In this document: positions 1 to 11,041 of the stretch, piece after piece
Position numbering within the stretch: position 1 is the first letter of the stretch
Layout of the letters: each line of letters begins with the position of its first letter
Source of the DNA: UBA966 sp046350355
GTDB lineage: Bacteria > Planctomycetota > Phycisphaerae > Phycisphaerales > SM1A02
Assembly: GCA_046350355.1 (NCBI GenBank)
Contig: JAXMAN010000002.1
Span: 806,001 to 870,000 of the forward strand
Reading direction: 5' to 3'
Length of the DNA: 64,000 nt
Position numbers and translations under genes: made by a program
The notes under the pieces: generated by a model
What the model was told of the DNA's origin: nothing
What the model saw: the letters and a program-made list of their open reading frames with translations, nothing else
Databases searched by the model: none

Positions 1-958
1 CGGGCAGCGGGAAGTCGACCTGGTCGACGAGCCACTCCGCGGCCTGCTCGCGCATCGCGGCGCGCTGCTCCTGGTCGCGGCGGCCTTCGAGGCCCAGCTT
101 GACCTGCTGGCGCAGGTTCTCGATGTTGCCCAGGCCAAGCATCTCGGCGATCTTGTCCGCCTCGGCGGGCGCGATGCGCTCGGCCTGCGTCGGGGTGAAG
201 GTGATCGTGATCTCGGCGCCGCGCAGCTCCTCGCGCTCGTGCGCCTCGGGGCCGGTGGTCGTGAAGGTGGCGGTGTCGCCGACCTTCTTGCCCATCAGCT
301 TCGGTCCCAGGTCCTCGATGAGGAGGCCCAGGAGCTGGCCCTTGCCCTCGTCCTCCGCGTCGGGGACGACGACGAGCGCCTGCTCGGTCTCGAAGAAGGG
401 ATCGGTCTTGGAGCCCTTCACGCGCACGGTCGCCTTGCCGAGCATGCGGTCGAGGTGCTCGAAGGGGCCCTCGATGCGCGCGGGGACGCCGAAGCGGTAG
501 CCCAGGCGGCGGATCTCCTCGCCGACGTACTTGTCGGCGATCTCCGTCACCGGCTTCTTGACGCCCAGCGACTCGAGCTTGGGCATCGCGAACTCGGGGA
601 CGATCTCGACGTCGAGCGTCAGGTTGATCGCCGCGCCGCGGCGGAACTCGGCCAGGCGCGAGGCCTCGTCGACCTCGGGCTCGCCGACGGGGTTGATCTT
701 GTGCTCCTCGAGCGCCTTCTGGTACGCCTCGGAGAGGAGCTGCTGGCGCGCGTCCTGGAGGATCGCCTCGCCGAAGCGCTTCTCGATGAGCGCCGGCGGG
801 GCGGCGCCGCGGCGGAAGCCCGGCAGCTGCGCGTCCGCGCGGACGGCGGCGAGCGCCTCCGCGATCTTGCGGTCGACGACCGCCGCGGGAATGGAGATCT
901 TCAGGCGCTTCTTGGCGGGTCCGACGGTTTCGACGACGACGTTGGTCTCGGTGGACAT
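1..958 (-). CDS. tig: Trigger factor, C-terminus cut off by window edge
   Basis: Ribosome-associated chaperone and peptidyl-prolyl isomerase that meets nascent chains at the exit tunnel. About 319 residues are present; the usual length is 430-450, so the C-terminal chaperone arms run off the left edge. The N-terminal ribosome-binding signature is recognisable as GFRRG (residues 47-51), although the lysine that normally follows is alanine here. A middle FKBP-like region follows at about 150-240. The ATG at 958 starts MSTETNVVVETVG, the normal beginning of the fold; no strong Shine-Dalgarno precedes it. The gene stands alone, with a likely -10 box about 42 bases upstream. Confidence 0.95.
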   Translation of the reverse strand, partial: MSTETNVVVETVGPAKKRLKISIPAAVVDRKIAEALAAVRADAQLPGFRRGAAPPALIEKRFGEAILQDARQQLLSEAYQKALEEHKINPVGEPEVDEASRLAEFRRGAAINLTLDVEIVPEFAMPKLESLGVKKPVTEIADKYVGEEIRRLGYRFGVPARIEGPFEHLDRMLGKATVRVKGSKTDPFFETEQALVVVPDAEDEGKGQLLGLLIEDLGPKLMGKKVGDTATFTTTGPEAHEREELRGAEITITFTPTQAERIAPAEADKIAEMLGLGNIENLRQQVKLGLEGRRDQEQRAAMREQAAEWLVDQVDFPLP

Positions 959-999
959 GGCAGCAGCGGTGGGGTTCGGGGAAGGGGGAAAGGGAGACG

Positions 1000-1005
1000 A
1001 GTATA
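1000..1005 (-). promoter_or_regulatory. Probable -10 box for trigger factor gene
   Basis: Read on the minus strand this is TATACT, 42 bases upstream of the tig start codon. No convincing -35 element lies 16-18 bases further up. The same hexamer is found before the tRNA-Val and before the lipoprotein operon at 36295. Confidence 0.4.
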
Positions 1006-1106
1006 CGGGGCAGGCGCATGGCGCCCCGCGCACCCGGAAAAACGCGCCCGCGGCGCCCGCGGGGCGGCCGGGGGGCCGTCCGCGAGCGCCGCGGCGCGGG
1101 AATCGC

Positions 1107-3314
<2,208 letters not shown>

Positions 3315-3356
3315 GGGGTGCTCTTTCGGCATTGGAAGGGGCGGGCCAAAGTGATA

Positions 3357-3385
3357 ACCATAGGTGGACTGCGCCTTGCGATCAA
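3357..3385 (-). promoter_or_regulatory. Promoter of glnN
   Basis: On the minus strand TTGATC (3385-3380) and TATGGT (3362-3357) are separated by 17 bases, close to the sigma-70 consensus. The predicted transcription start near 3350 leaves a leader of about 36 bases before the ATG at 3314. No GG-N10-GC sigma-54 element was seen, so this does not look like a classical NtrC-dependent glnA promoter. Confidence 0.55.
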
Positions 3386-3425
3386 GGGGAGTTTTCAGCC
3401 CAATTCGCCCCGATACGCGGGAATC

Positions 3426-5216
3426 TCAGCCCAGGATCGTCCGCCGGCGCCGGAGATAGTCCCAGACCACGAAGCGGTCGAGTTCCTTTCCGGCCACGAA
3501 GAGGACGCGGCCGCCGGTCTGCTCGGCCAGCCGGTGCGCGAACTGCACGTCCTCCTCGGTCTGGCTCCACGAGGGGAGCAGGAAGACGTTGATCGTGATC
3601 CCCGCGTCGCGGCAGCGCATCGCCTGCGCGATCGTCGCGCGCTCGGTGCGCGGGTCGGGCGGGTAGAGCATGAGCAGGTCGCTGCCCTCGAAGTGCGCGG
3701 TCGGCAGCCCGTCGGTGACGAGGAAGATCTGGCGGTTGGGGGTCGGGCGCGCGCAGAGCACCTGGCGCGAGAGCTCGAGCGCGCGCGCGATGTTGGTGAA
3801 GTGCTGCGGCAGGTCCATCTCCGTGATCTCGGGATCGGACATGTCCGCGCGCAGGCGCACGACGGGCTCGTGGATGGTGACGGGGCGCGGCAGCAGCGCG
3901 GCGACCTCGGCCGGCGTGCGCAGGCGCGCGAGGGTGTACATCTCGACGAACTGCAGGAAGTCGCCCGGGTACTCGCTGCGGATGAGCGCCTCGAGCGCCA
4001 TGCCCATGCGCTTTGCCTGGATGTACTGGCCGCCGTGGCGCATGCTGCCGGACATGTCCAGGATCACGGAGGTGGCGCACTTGGGCTGCTGGCGCGTGCG
4101 GTGGACGACGATGTCGTCGGAGCGCAGGCGCAGCGGGCGCGGGGCGGCGGCGTCGCGCGCGCCGGCGCCCGGACGCGCGGCATCGCCCGCCTGGCGCAGC
4201 ATCGCGTTCACCAGGCTCTGCGGGATGTCCATGCTCGCGGGGCTGTCGCCGAACTCGTAGGGGCGCGTGGCGGGAAGCTCGACCGCGCCGTCGGGGCCCT
4301 CGACGCCCTCGTGGCGTCCGCTGCGCGAGGCCTGCAGGTCCTGGAAGATCTCCGCGAGCAGCGAGCGCTGGTAGAGGCGCATCGCGCGCGGGCTGACGCT
4401 CCAGCCGCCCTCGGGGGTGCGCGCGAGCCCCGCCTGCTCGGCCATGCGCTCCAGCAGCTCGTTCACCGCGCGCTGCGCCTCGCGCAGGGGGCCGATCCCC
4501 TCGGGCGGGACCTGCCGCTCGAGCGCCTCCATGTCGATGATCGCCGGCTGCGCGGTGCGCGCGGCCTCGCGGAGCTGCTTGAGCAGGCGCTCGATCTCCT
4601 CGAGCTGCGCCTTCACCTCCAGCGCGCGCGGGACATCGAGCGGCGCGCGGCCCGTGAAGCTCCAGCGCGCGCCGAGCTGGTCGACCTCGAACTTCTCGCG
4701 CAGCCGCTCGAGCAGGTGGTTGAGCCAGACGCTCGGGCGGCTGCCCTCGGGGAGCCGGTACCAGAGGCGCTCGAGGTCGCGAAGCTGCTCGCCCGCGATC
4801 GCGCGCGCCAGGTGCGCGGCCTCGCGGTCGGGCAGGCGCGCGCGCAGCGATTCGAGCTCCTGCGCCTGGCGGCCGTACGCGTCCGCGGCGGCGTTGGCGG
4901 CGGGCTTCGGGTCCCAGGTGGCCAGGATGCGCGCGCGCCGCTCCTCCAGCAGCGCGATGAGCGCGTCGATGCTCGGGCCCAGGCCGCGGATCTGCGAGGG
5001 ATCGATGCGCACCGCGCGCGCGAGCTCCTCGTCGGTGAAGCGGCGCATGCTGCCGTAGGCGAGCAGGTGCTCGAGCGCGCCGCGCGCGGCGTCGGCGGGC
5101 GCGCCCTCGCGCGCGCTGCCGAATCGCACCGCGTCGTAGCCGAGGTAGGTGTGCACGACGCCCCCCAGCGGCTGGGGGCCGGCGGGCGCGGGAGGCTGCT
5201 CCGGCGCCGGGTCCAT
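3426..5216 (-). CDS. VWA-domain protein, partner of upstream MoxR-type ATPase
   Basis: 596 residues. The C-terminal part, from about residue 380, is a von Willebrand A domain with a metal-ion-dependent adhesion site (DMSGSM, first Asp at 387) and a later TDG motif. The N-terminal 370 residues are helical, with no named domain that I can recognise. The start lies three bases after the stop of the AAA+ gene, so the two are almost certainly one operon. In known MoxR/VWA pairs (CbbQ/CbbO, RavA/ViaA, chelatase I/D subunits) the ATPase remodels a target and the VWA protein binds metal and recruits it. The target here cannot be read from the context. No signal peptide, so cytoplasmic. Confidence 0.88.
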   Translation of the reverse strand: MDPAPEQPPAPAGPQPLGGVVHTYLGYDAVRFGSAREGAPADAARGALEHLLAYGSMRRFTDEELARAVRIDPSQIRGLGPSIDALIALLEERRARILATWDPKPAANAAADAYGRQAQELESLRARLPDREAAHLARAIAGEQLRDLERLWYRLPEGSRPSVWLNHLLERLREKFEVDQLGARWSFTGRAPLDVPRALEVKAQLEEIERLLKQLREAARTAQPAIIDMEALERQVPPEGIGPLREAQRAVNELLERMAEQAGLARTPEGGWSVSPRAMRLYQRSLLAEIFQDLQASRSGRHEGVEGPDGAVELPATRPYEFGDSPASMDIPQSLVNAMLRQAGDAARPGAGARDAAAPRPLRLRSDDIVVHRTRQQPKCATSVILDMSGSMRHGGQYIQAKRMGMALEALIRSEYPGDFLQFVEMYTLARLRTPAEVAALLPRPVTIHEPVVRLRADMSDPEITEMDLPQHFTNIARALELSRQVLCARPTPNRQIFLVTDGLPTAHFEGSDLLMLYPPDPRTERATIAQAMRCRDAGITINVFLLPSWSQTEEDVQFAHRLAEQTGGRVLFVAGKELDRFVVWDYLRRRRTILG

Positions 5217-5219
5217 CGC

Positions 5220-6656
5220 TCAGCGCACCTCGTAGGCGGTGCGCCCGTGGCGCACGCTGCGGCTGATGCGGTCGCTCGCCCAGAGGCCCGCGAGCACGAA
5301 CTCCGCGCAGCTCGCGCGCACCGCGGGATCGGCGCCGGCGTTGACCTCGAAGGCCTTCTCCCACGCGGCGGGGACCTGGCGCACGCGCGCGGCGTATTCG
5401 GCGCTGGGGACCAGGTCGCCCACCTCGACGCGCATGCCCTTGGCGAAGGCGTCGGCGATCGCCTCCAGGCCGTGCGCCTCGACGTACTCCTTGAAGACGG
5501 CGCCGACCGCCTCGGCGACGATGGCGTCGACGACCTGGCGCTCGTTCATCTGGTGGCTGCCCATGAGGTCGAGCTCCAGCTTGCCCATCGCGCTGGAGTG
5601 CAGGTGCGCGAGGTCGCTGATGCGCGGCACGGCGGGGCGCTCGCCGAGCTGGATCGCGCGCCGGCGCGCGCTGGCGACCATCGTGCGCCAGTTGGCGACG
5701 GAGAAGCGCGCGCTCACCCCCGAGGCGTGGTCGACGAACTTCGAGCGGCGCGCGGCCGCGGAGATCTCCTCCACGACGCGGTCCATGAAGGGGGGCACGA
5801 GCACCGGGTACTCGCCGCCGAGGTCCATGCCCGCCTCCTGGCGCGTGATCGCGATGCCCGCGTCGCGCTCGAGCGGATAGTGCGTGGCGATCGTGCTGCC
5901 GATGCGGTCCTTGAGCTGCGGGATCACCTTGCCCGAGCGGTTGTAGGTGGTCGGGTTCGCGCTGAAGAGGAGCATCACATCCAGGTCGAAGCTCACGGGG
6001 TAGCCGCGGATCTGGACATCGCGCTCCTCCAGGATGTTGAAGAGGCCCACCTGCACGAGCTCGTCGAGGTCGGGGAGCTCGTTCATCGCGAAGATGCCGC
6101 GGTGCATGCGCGGCACGAGGCCGAAGTGCAGCGCCTCCTCCGCGCCCATGCGCGTGCCGGCGGCGAGCATCGCGGGATCGATCTCGCCGATGAGGTCGGC
6201 GAACTTCGTCCCCGGCGCGAGGCGCTCGGCGTAGCGGTCGTCGCGGTGCCACCAGGCGATGGGCACGCGCTCCGCGGGGGTCGACGCCAGCAGCGCGCGC
6301 CCCGCGGCGGTGATCGGGCGCTCCGGGTCCTCGTGGACCGGGCAGCCGGGGATGTCCAGGTACGGGATGCGCTCGTCCAGGAAGCGCGGGAGCAGGCGCA
6401 TGAGGCGGCTCTTGCCCTGGCCCTTCTCGCCCAGGAAGAGGATGTCGTGGCCGGCGATGAGCGCGGTGGCCAGCTCCGGCAGGACGGTGTCGTCGTAGCC
6501 CAGGATGCCGGGGAAGAGCGAGGCCGCGCCGCGCTCGCCGCGGGCGGTGGCGGCGGCGAGCTCGCGCTGGAAGTTCGCGCGCAGCTCTTCCTTGACGCAA
6601 CGGCTGCGCCAGCCGCTGGCGCGCAGGGCCGCGAGGGTGTTGGGGAGGCCGCTCAT
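5220..6656 (-). CDS. MoxR/magnesium-chelatase-type AAA+ ATPase
   Basis: 478 residues. The Walker A motif GEKGQGKS is at 76-83, a Walker B-like segment (FAMNELPDL) follows, and then a sensor region with LFSANPTTY, all typical of the MoxR/chelatase branch of AAA+ proteins. I chose the ATG at 6656 because AAGGGA lies six bases upstream; an upstream ATG at 6737 would add 27 low-complexity residues. It is first in a two-gene operon with the VWA protein. General role by analogy: ATP-driven remodelling or metal/cofactor insertion into a partner complex. Specific substrate unknown. Confidence 0.9.
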   Translation of the reverse strand: MSGLPNTLAALRASGWRSRCVKEELRANFQRELAAATARGERGAASLFPGILGYDDTVLPELATALIAGHDILFLGEKGQGKSRLMRLLPRFLDERIPYLDIPGCPVHEDPERPITAAGRALLASTPAERVPIAWWHRDDRYAERLAPGTKFADLIGEIDPAMLAAGTRMGAEEALHFGLVPRMHRGIFAMNELPDLDELVQVGLFNILEERDVQIRGYPVSFDLDVMLLFSANPTTYNRSGKVIPQLKDRIGSTIATHYPLERDAGIAITRQEAGMDLGGEYPVLVPPFMDRVVEEISAAARRSKFVDHASGVSARFSVANWRTMVASARRRAIQLGERPAVPRISDLAHLHSSAMGKLELDLMGSHQMNERQVVDAIVAEAVGAVFKEYVEAHGLEAIADAFAKGMRVEVGDLVPSAEYAARVRQVPAAWEKAFEVNAGADPAVRASCAEFVLAGLWASDRISRSVRHGRTAYEVR

Positions 6657-6750
6657 GTCTGTCCCTTCGCGCGCCGGGCGCGTCTGGATGTAGCCGGGCG
6701 GGGGCGCGGACCGGCGCGGGCGCCGGGGCGGGCCCACGAGCGCCCGCCGC

Positions 6751-7887
6751 TCACTTGGTCTGGTCCCGCAGCCAGCCCTTGCGCCAGAAGTACCAGAGGA
6801 AGGCCAGCGCGGTCAGCGCCATGAGGCCCAGGGCGAAGTAGTAGCCGTAGGGCCAGCTCAGCTCGGGCATCTCGTGGAAGTTCATCCCGTAGACGCTGGC
6901 GATGAAGCTCAGCGGGATGAAGATCGTCGCGATGATGGTGAGCACCTTCGAGGTCTCGCCGATGCGCAGGTTGATGCTGGTCATCGACATTTCCAGCAGG
7001 TCGTTGGCCAGGTAGCGGTCGGTGTCGAGCTGGTCGAGCAGGCGCGAGACATGGTCGTTGAGGTCGCGCAGGTACGGGCGCGTGTCGCGGTCGAAGACGC
7101 GGTCGAGCGCGCTGAAGGCGCTCATCGCGTCGCGCATCGGGTAGACGGCGCGGCGGATGCGCACGATGTCGCTGCGCATGCGGCGCACCTCCACGAGCTG
7201 CCGTCCCGAGGGCGTCCGGAAGACGGATTCCTCGATCGACTCGAGCGAGTCGCCGATGCGCGCGAGGATCGGGAAGTACGCGTCGATCACCGCGTCGGCG
7301 ATCGCGTAGGAGAGGTACGCGCCGCCGCTGAAGCGCACGCGCCCCTTGCCGGCGCGGATGCGCGCGCGCAGCTCGTCCAGGCAGTCGCCGCTGTGCGCGC
7401 TCTGGAAGGTGATGACCAGCTTGGGCGCCAGGATCATCGAGAGCTGCTCGGTCCAGAAGCCCTTCTCGTCGCTGTGGGGCATGGGGAGCACGACGAAGGT
7501 GGTGTCGTCGTAGGGCTCGACCTTCGCGCGCTGCGTGGTGTCCGCGACATCCTCCATGATGAGCGGGTGGATCGCGTAGCGGTCGGCGATCGCCTTGAGG
7601 ACCGCGGCGTCGCCGAGCCCCTCCACGTTCAGCCAGGTGACGGAGAACTCCGGGCTGTCCGGCGGGATGTCCGCGACGGAGGCGATCTCGCGCTCCTCCG
7701 CGTGCTCGGGGCCGAAGCGGATGAGCACGATGCGCGGGGGCAGCTCCTCGGGGGCGACGACGATCGTCCCCGGCGGCATGTTGAGGTTGCGCGGCGTCGT
7801 CGACTGGCGGCGGCGCAGGATCTTTCCGCGCGTGCGCAGCAGGGCGGCCATGCGGCGGGGCAGGTCGGCGCCGGGGAGCATCGTCAT
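6751..7887 (-). CDS. corA: CorA-type Mg2+/Co2+ transport protein
   Basis: Divalent cation channel of the inner membrane. 378 residues with the usual plan: a soluble N-terminal alpha/beta domain, a long stalk helix, and two membrane helices at the C-terminus (from about residue 310). The signature YGMN motif sits at the end of the first membrane helix and is followed by FHEMP. The start at 7887 overlaps the stop of the phosphoesterase gene by ATGA (7884-7887), so the two are translationally coupled; a second ATG six bases later is possible. The C-terminal tail is short and basic, as in other CorA proteins. Confidence 0.93.
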   Translation of the reverse strand: MTMLPGADLPRRMAALLRTRGKILRRRQSTTPRNLNMPPGTIVVAPEELPPRIVLIRFGPEHAEEREIASVADIPPDSPEFSVTWLNVEGLGDAAVLKAIADRYAIHPLIMEDVADTTQRAKVEPYDDTTFVVLPMPHSDEKGFWTEQLSMILAPKLVITFQSAHSGDCLDELRARIRAGKGRVRFSGGAYLSYAIADAVIDAYFPILARIGDSLESIEESVFRTPSGRQLVEVRRMRSDIVRIRRAVYPMRDAMSAFSALDRVFDRDTRPYLRDLNDHVSRLLDQLDTDRYLANDLLEMSMTSINLRIGETSKVLTIIATIFIPLSFIASVYGMNFHEMPELSWPYGYYFALGLMALTALAFLWYFWRKGWLRDQTK

Positions 7888-8375
7888 GCCGGGATCTCCA
7901 GGATCTCGAGGCGGTCCAGCTCGGGGGTGAGCGCGGCGACGGTGAAGCGCGGGGCGCGGTGGAGCGCGCCGGGGTTCACGATGCGCGTGCCCGCGCGGCG
8001 CTCGTCGCGCAGCTCGTGCGTATGGCCGTGGATGAGGTAGTCCGCGCCGCGCGCGACGGCGTCGCGCATCGGCGCGGGCTCGTGGCCGTGCGTGAAGGCG
8101 ATGCGGCGGCCGTCGACATCGATCTCGCCGGCCAGGCCGTGGACGCGGATGCCCAGGTTGCGCGCGTAGGGCTCCAGGCTCCCGCAGTGCCAGTCGCAGT
8201 TGCCCCAGACCAGGTCGACCTCGAGCCCCGCGAGCTGGTCCAGGACGCGCTCGTCCTCGATGTCGCCGCAGTGGATGAAGCGGGTCGCGCCCGCGCGCTG
8301 CAGCGCCTCGAGGGCGCGCCGGGTCCGCTCCCAGCGGGAATGGCTGTCCGAGAGGAGGCCGACGACCACGGGCAT
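7884..8375 (-). CDS. YfcE/MJ0936-type metallophosphoesterase
   Basis: 163 residues, a complete small calcineurin-like phosphoesterase. Metal-ligand motifs appear in order: SDSH near the N-terminus, HCGDIED, WGNCDW, THGH, and the final HGHTH. This family hydrolyses phosphodiesters in the cytoplasm, often with Mn2+, and the physiological substrate is usually unknown. It is first in a coupled pair with corA and divergent from gltX, with 67 bases between the two starts. Some relatives are annotated YfcE. Confidence 0.9.
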   Translation of the reverse strand: MPVVVGLLSDSHSRWERTRRALEALQRAGATRFIHCGDIEDERVLDQLAGLEVDLVWGNCDWHCGSLEPYARNLGIRVHGLAGEIDVDGRRIAFTHGHEPAPMRDAVARGADYLIHGHTHELRDERRAGTRIVNPGALHRAPRFTVAALTPELDRLEILEIPA

Positions 8376-8442
8376 TGCGGTACCTTACCGGGCTTTCGCG
8401 CGCGGTCGCCGCATCCGCGGCGGCGCGCGCCGGAGCCCACCC

Positions 8443-10116
8443 ATGTCCGCCACGCAGCCCATCGTCACCCGCTTCGCGCCCTCGCCCTCGGGGCACCTCC
8501 ATGTCGGCGGCGCGCGCACCGCGCTCTTCTGCTGGGCCTACGCCAAGGGGCGCGGCGGGCGTTTCCTGCTGCGCATCGAGGACACCGACCAGAAGCGCTC
8601 CAGCGACGCCGCGAGCCTGGGCTTCCTGAAGGACCTCGCCTGGCTGGGCATCGACTGGAACGAGGGGCCCGAGTTCGTCACCGAGTCCGGCGCGCGCGTC
8701 GGCGGTGGCGCCAACGGGCCGTACTTCCAGAGCGAGCGCCTGGCGATCTACGACCGCGAGCTCGCGCGCCTGGTCGACGCGGGCAAGGCCTACTACGCCT
8801 TCGAGACCGCGGAGGAGCTGGACGCGCGGCGCCAGGCGGCGAAGGCGGCCGGCGTGGCGTACCGCTACGACCGCGGCCCCGCGCTCGCGCTGCCGCGCGC
8901 GACCGTCGAGCAGTACCTGCGCGAGGGGCGCCCCGCGGTGATCCGCTTCCGCACGCCGGAGGGGCCGATCACGATCAAGGACGAGATCCTCGGCGAGGCG
9001 ACGCTGCCCGCGGGCGAGGTGGACGACTTCGTCATCCGCAAGGCCGACGGCTTCCCGACCTACCACTTCGCGGTCGTCGTCGACGACGAGCTCATGGGCG
9101 TGACCCATGTGCTGCGCGCGCAGGAGCACTTCAACAACACCGCCAAGCACATGGTGCTGCAGGACGCGCTGGGCTACCGCCGTCCCGTCTACGGCCACCT
9201 GCCGATCATCACCAACCCCGACGGCAGCAAGATGTCCAAGCGCGACAAGGACAAGCTGCTGCGCAAGACCGTTGCCGAGCGCAAGATCGAGGCGCCGCCC
9301 GCGGGGTGCGTCGACGCGGCGCGCTGGAGCGCCTGGCTGGGCGACAAGAACATGCAGCTCGAGTTCTCCGAGGCGGAGGCGCTCGCGGCGCAGCTGGACA
9401 TCCAGCTTCCCGAGATCAATGTGGACGACTTCCGGCGCTCGGGCTACCTGCCCGAGGTGCTGTGCAACTTCCTCGCGCTCAACGGCTGGAGCCCGGGCGG
9501 CGATGTCGAGAAGTTCGACAACGCCTTCCTCAAGGAGCGCTTCGACCTCAAGCGAGTCGTGAAGACGCCCGCGAAGTTCGACCGCATGAAGCTCCTCTCC
9601 TTCAACTGCGACGCGATCGTCGCGATGCCGCGCGAGGAGTTCGTGCGCCGCGCGGCGGAGCATGGCCGCCGCTGGCACCCCGCCTTCATGGAGAAGCTCA
9701 CGCGCGAGCAGTTCGAGATGCTCGCCGCCGCGAGCCACGAGCGCTCGAAGACCCTCGACGAGATGTTCCGCACGAACCGCTTCTTCCTGGTGGCGGACGA
9801 GGCGGTCGCCTACGAGCGCAGCAAGAATGTCGAGAAGGCGCTGCTGGGCGGCGAGCCCAGCGGGCTGACGCACCTGCGCGCGCTGACGGCGGAGCTGGAG
9901 GCGATGCCCGAGTGGACCACCGCGGTGCTCGAGGAGCGCGTGAAGGCGTACGCCGAACGCGCCGCCGCGGGCAACCTGGGCAAGGTCGCGCAGCCGCTGC
10001 GGGTGGCCGTCAGCGGCGGCACGGTGAGCCCGCCAATCTTCGACACGCTGGCGATCCTGGGCAAGAAGAGCGCCGTCGCCCGCGTGAAGCGGTGCGTGGC
10101 GCAGTTTGCGCAGTGA
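8443..10116 (+). CDS. gltX: Glutamyl-tRNA synthetase
   Basis: Charges tRNA-Glu (and tRNA-Gln in organisms using the amidotransferase route) with glutamate. The class I signatures are present: PSPSGHLHVG (HIGH-equivalent, residues 14-22) and KMSKR with Lys at 263. At 557 residues it is longer than the usual 470-500. The extra length is mostly a segment of about 55 residues directly after KMSKR and before the conserved GYLPEVLCNFLALNGW block. The start at 8443 was picked because MSATQPIVTRFAPSPSG is the canonical beginning. Monocistronic; a GC-rich hairpin (10153-10168) without a T-tract lies downstream. Confidence 0.96.
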   Translation: MSATQPIVTRFAPSPSGHLHVGGARTALFCWAYAKGRGGRFLLRIEDTDQKRSSDAASLGFLKDLAWLGIDWNEGPEFVTESGARVGGGANGPYFQSERLAIYDRELARLVDAGKAYYAFETAEELDARRQAAKAAGVAYRYDRGPALALPRATVEQYLREGRPAVIRFRTPEGPITIKDEILGEATLPAGEVDDFVIRKADGFPTYHFAVVVDDELMGVTHVLRAQEHFNNTAKHMVLQDALGYRRPVYGHLPIITNPDGSKMSKRDKDKLLRKTVAERKIEAPPAGCVDAARWSAWLGDKNMQLEFSEAEALAAQLDIQLPEINVDDFRRSGYLPEVLCNFLALNGWSPGGDVEKFDNAFLKERFDLKRVVKTPAKFDRMKLLSFNCDAIVAMPREEFVRRAAEHGRRWHPAFMEKLTREQFEMLAAASHERSKTLDEMFRTNRFFLVADEAVAYERSKNVEKALLGGEPSGLTHLRALTAELEAMPEWTTAVLEERVKAYAERAAAGNLGKVAQPLRVAVSGGTVSPPIFDTLAILGKKSAVARVKRCVAQFAQ

Positions 10117-10178
10117 GGTGGGCGCGAGGGCGGGGGTGCGCGGACGCGCCGCGGGCGCGCGAGCGCCCCGCGCGCGGC

Positions 10179-10745
10179 TCACTCGGGGTTGTTGGGATCC
10201 TCGGGCGCGCGCGGACGCTTCATGTCCGTCGAGAGGCCCGGGGCGACCGGGACCCAGGGGCCCCAGGTGTTGTCCTCGGTGGTGATCATCGCCTCGATGC
10301 GGCCGGTGGACCAGACGCGGAAGACGCAGGTGCCGTTGGGGATCGGGTTGGCGGCGATGCCGACGATCTGTCCCGTCGCGGGAGGCAGTCGGCTGCTCTT
10401 GCCCGGCGCGCCGGGACCGGTGCCGACGGCCTGCTGTGCGCCCATCGGGTCGGCGGCGGACGGCCAGTCGATCTGGAAGGGGCGGTCCTCGGGGCAGTCC
10501 TCGCCGGAGGTGCACATCGGGGACGCGACCTCGGAGGGCGTCGGTTGCGCGACCGCGGTCTGCACGACGGGCGGCTGCGTGTGATCGAGGTAGAGGCGCG
10601 CCATCTCCACGCCCGCGAAGCAGACCAGGCCCACGCCCACGAGCGCGAGGCCCGCGCCGGTGCCGATGCGGTCGCCGGCGGCGGCGGGGGCAGGGGCGGC
10701 GAACGAGGATGCGGGATCGCTGCGGGGGGTGATCGGGTGTGCCAT
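10179..10745 (-). CDS. Hypothetical single-pass membrane protein
   Basis: 188 residues, not recognised. One hydrophobic helix at about 29-48 follows a Pro/Ala-rich cytoplasmic tail. The rest would face outward and carries a few cysteines (MCTSGEDCPED) and many prolines, ending PEDPNNPE. It converges with gltX. The codon pattern is that of the host's normal genes, so it is probably expressed. Confidence 0.7.
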   Translation of the reverse strand: MAHPITPRSDPASSFAAPAPAAAGDRIGTGAGLALVGVGLVCFAGVEMARLYLDHTQPPVVQTAVAQPTPSEVASPMCTSGEDCPEDRPFQIDWPSAADPMGAQQAVGTGPGAPGKSSRLPPATGQIVGIAANPIPNGTCVFRVWSTGRIEAMITTEDNTWGPWVPVAPGLSTDMKRPRAPEDPNNPE

Positions 10746-10810
10746 GGCGTCGCTCCAGCGCGGCTGGAAAACAGCCGCGGTGCAGCATGGATCGGCAATC
10801 CGGCGCGGTC

Positions 10811-10819
10811 TGCTATACT
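10811..10819 (+). promoter_or_regulatory. Extended -10 promoter of tRNA-Val
   Basis: TGCTATACT is an extended -10 (TGn plus TATACT) 21 bases upstream of the tRNA 5' end. The -35 position has no recognisable hexamer, which fits an extended -10 promoter. Confidence 0.6.
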
Positions 10820-10840
10820 GCCGCCTCCCGAAAGGGTCCC

Positions 10841-10914
10841 GGACCGTTGGCGCAGTTGGCTAGCGCGCCTCCATGACACGGAGGAGGTCACTGGTTCAAG
10901 TCCAGTACGGTCCA
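10841..10914 (+). tRNA. tRNA-Val (anticodon GAC)
   Basis: A full cloverleaf can be folded by hand. The acceptor is GGACCGT paired with ACGGTCC, and the D stem is GCGC/GCGC. The anticodon stem is CCTCC/GGAGG with loop ATGACAC, giving anticodon GAC. The T stem is ACTGG/CCAGT with loop TTCAAGT. The discriminator base is A and CCA is not encoded. It reads GUC valine codons, frequent in this GC-rich genome. A palindromic terminator begins 14 bases after the 3' end. Confidence 0.95.
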
Positions 10915-10928
10915 CTGGTTGCGACAGG

Positions 10929-10965
10929 AAAATATGCCGGGCATGCCCGGCGTATTTTGCTTTTT
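10929..10965 (+). terminator. Palindromic terminator after tRNA-Val (copy 1 of repeated element)
   Basis: The core GCCGGGCATGCCCGGC (10936-10951) is a perfect palindrome, extended on both sides by AAAATAT and GTATTTT with one mismatch to a 30-bp inverted repeat. It is followed by a run of five T. It can act as an intrinsic terminator for the tRNA, and in principle from either direction. The 25 bases 10927-10951 recur exactly at 22745-22769. Confidence 0.75.
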
Positions 10966-11041
10966 GGTGGGGGAGGGGCGGGTGCGGGTGGGAGGCGGCC
11001 GGTGGGCGGGGTCGGGTGAGTGGAGGGGAGTGGCTGCGTCA

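Noticed and set aside
10153..10168. GC hairpin GGGCGC/GCGCCC after gltX as a terminator
   Set aside because: Only six pairs, no T-tract, and such hairpins are frequent by chance at this GC content.
10286..10915. Open frame across the tRNA-Val on the minus strand with a TGLEPVTSSVS-like start
   Set aside because: This peptide is the well-known artefact of translating the complement of a tRNA T arm and anticodon arm.
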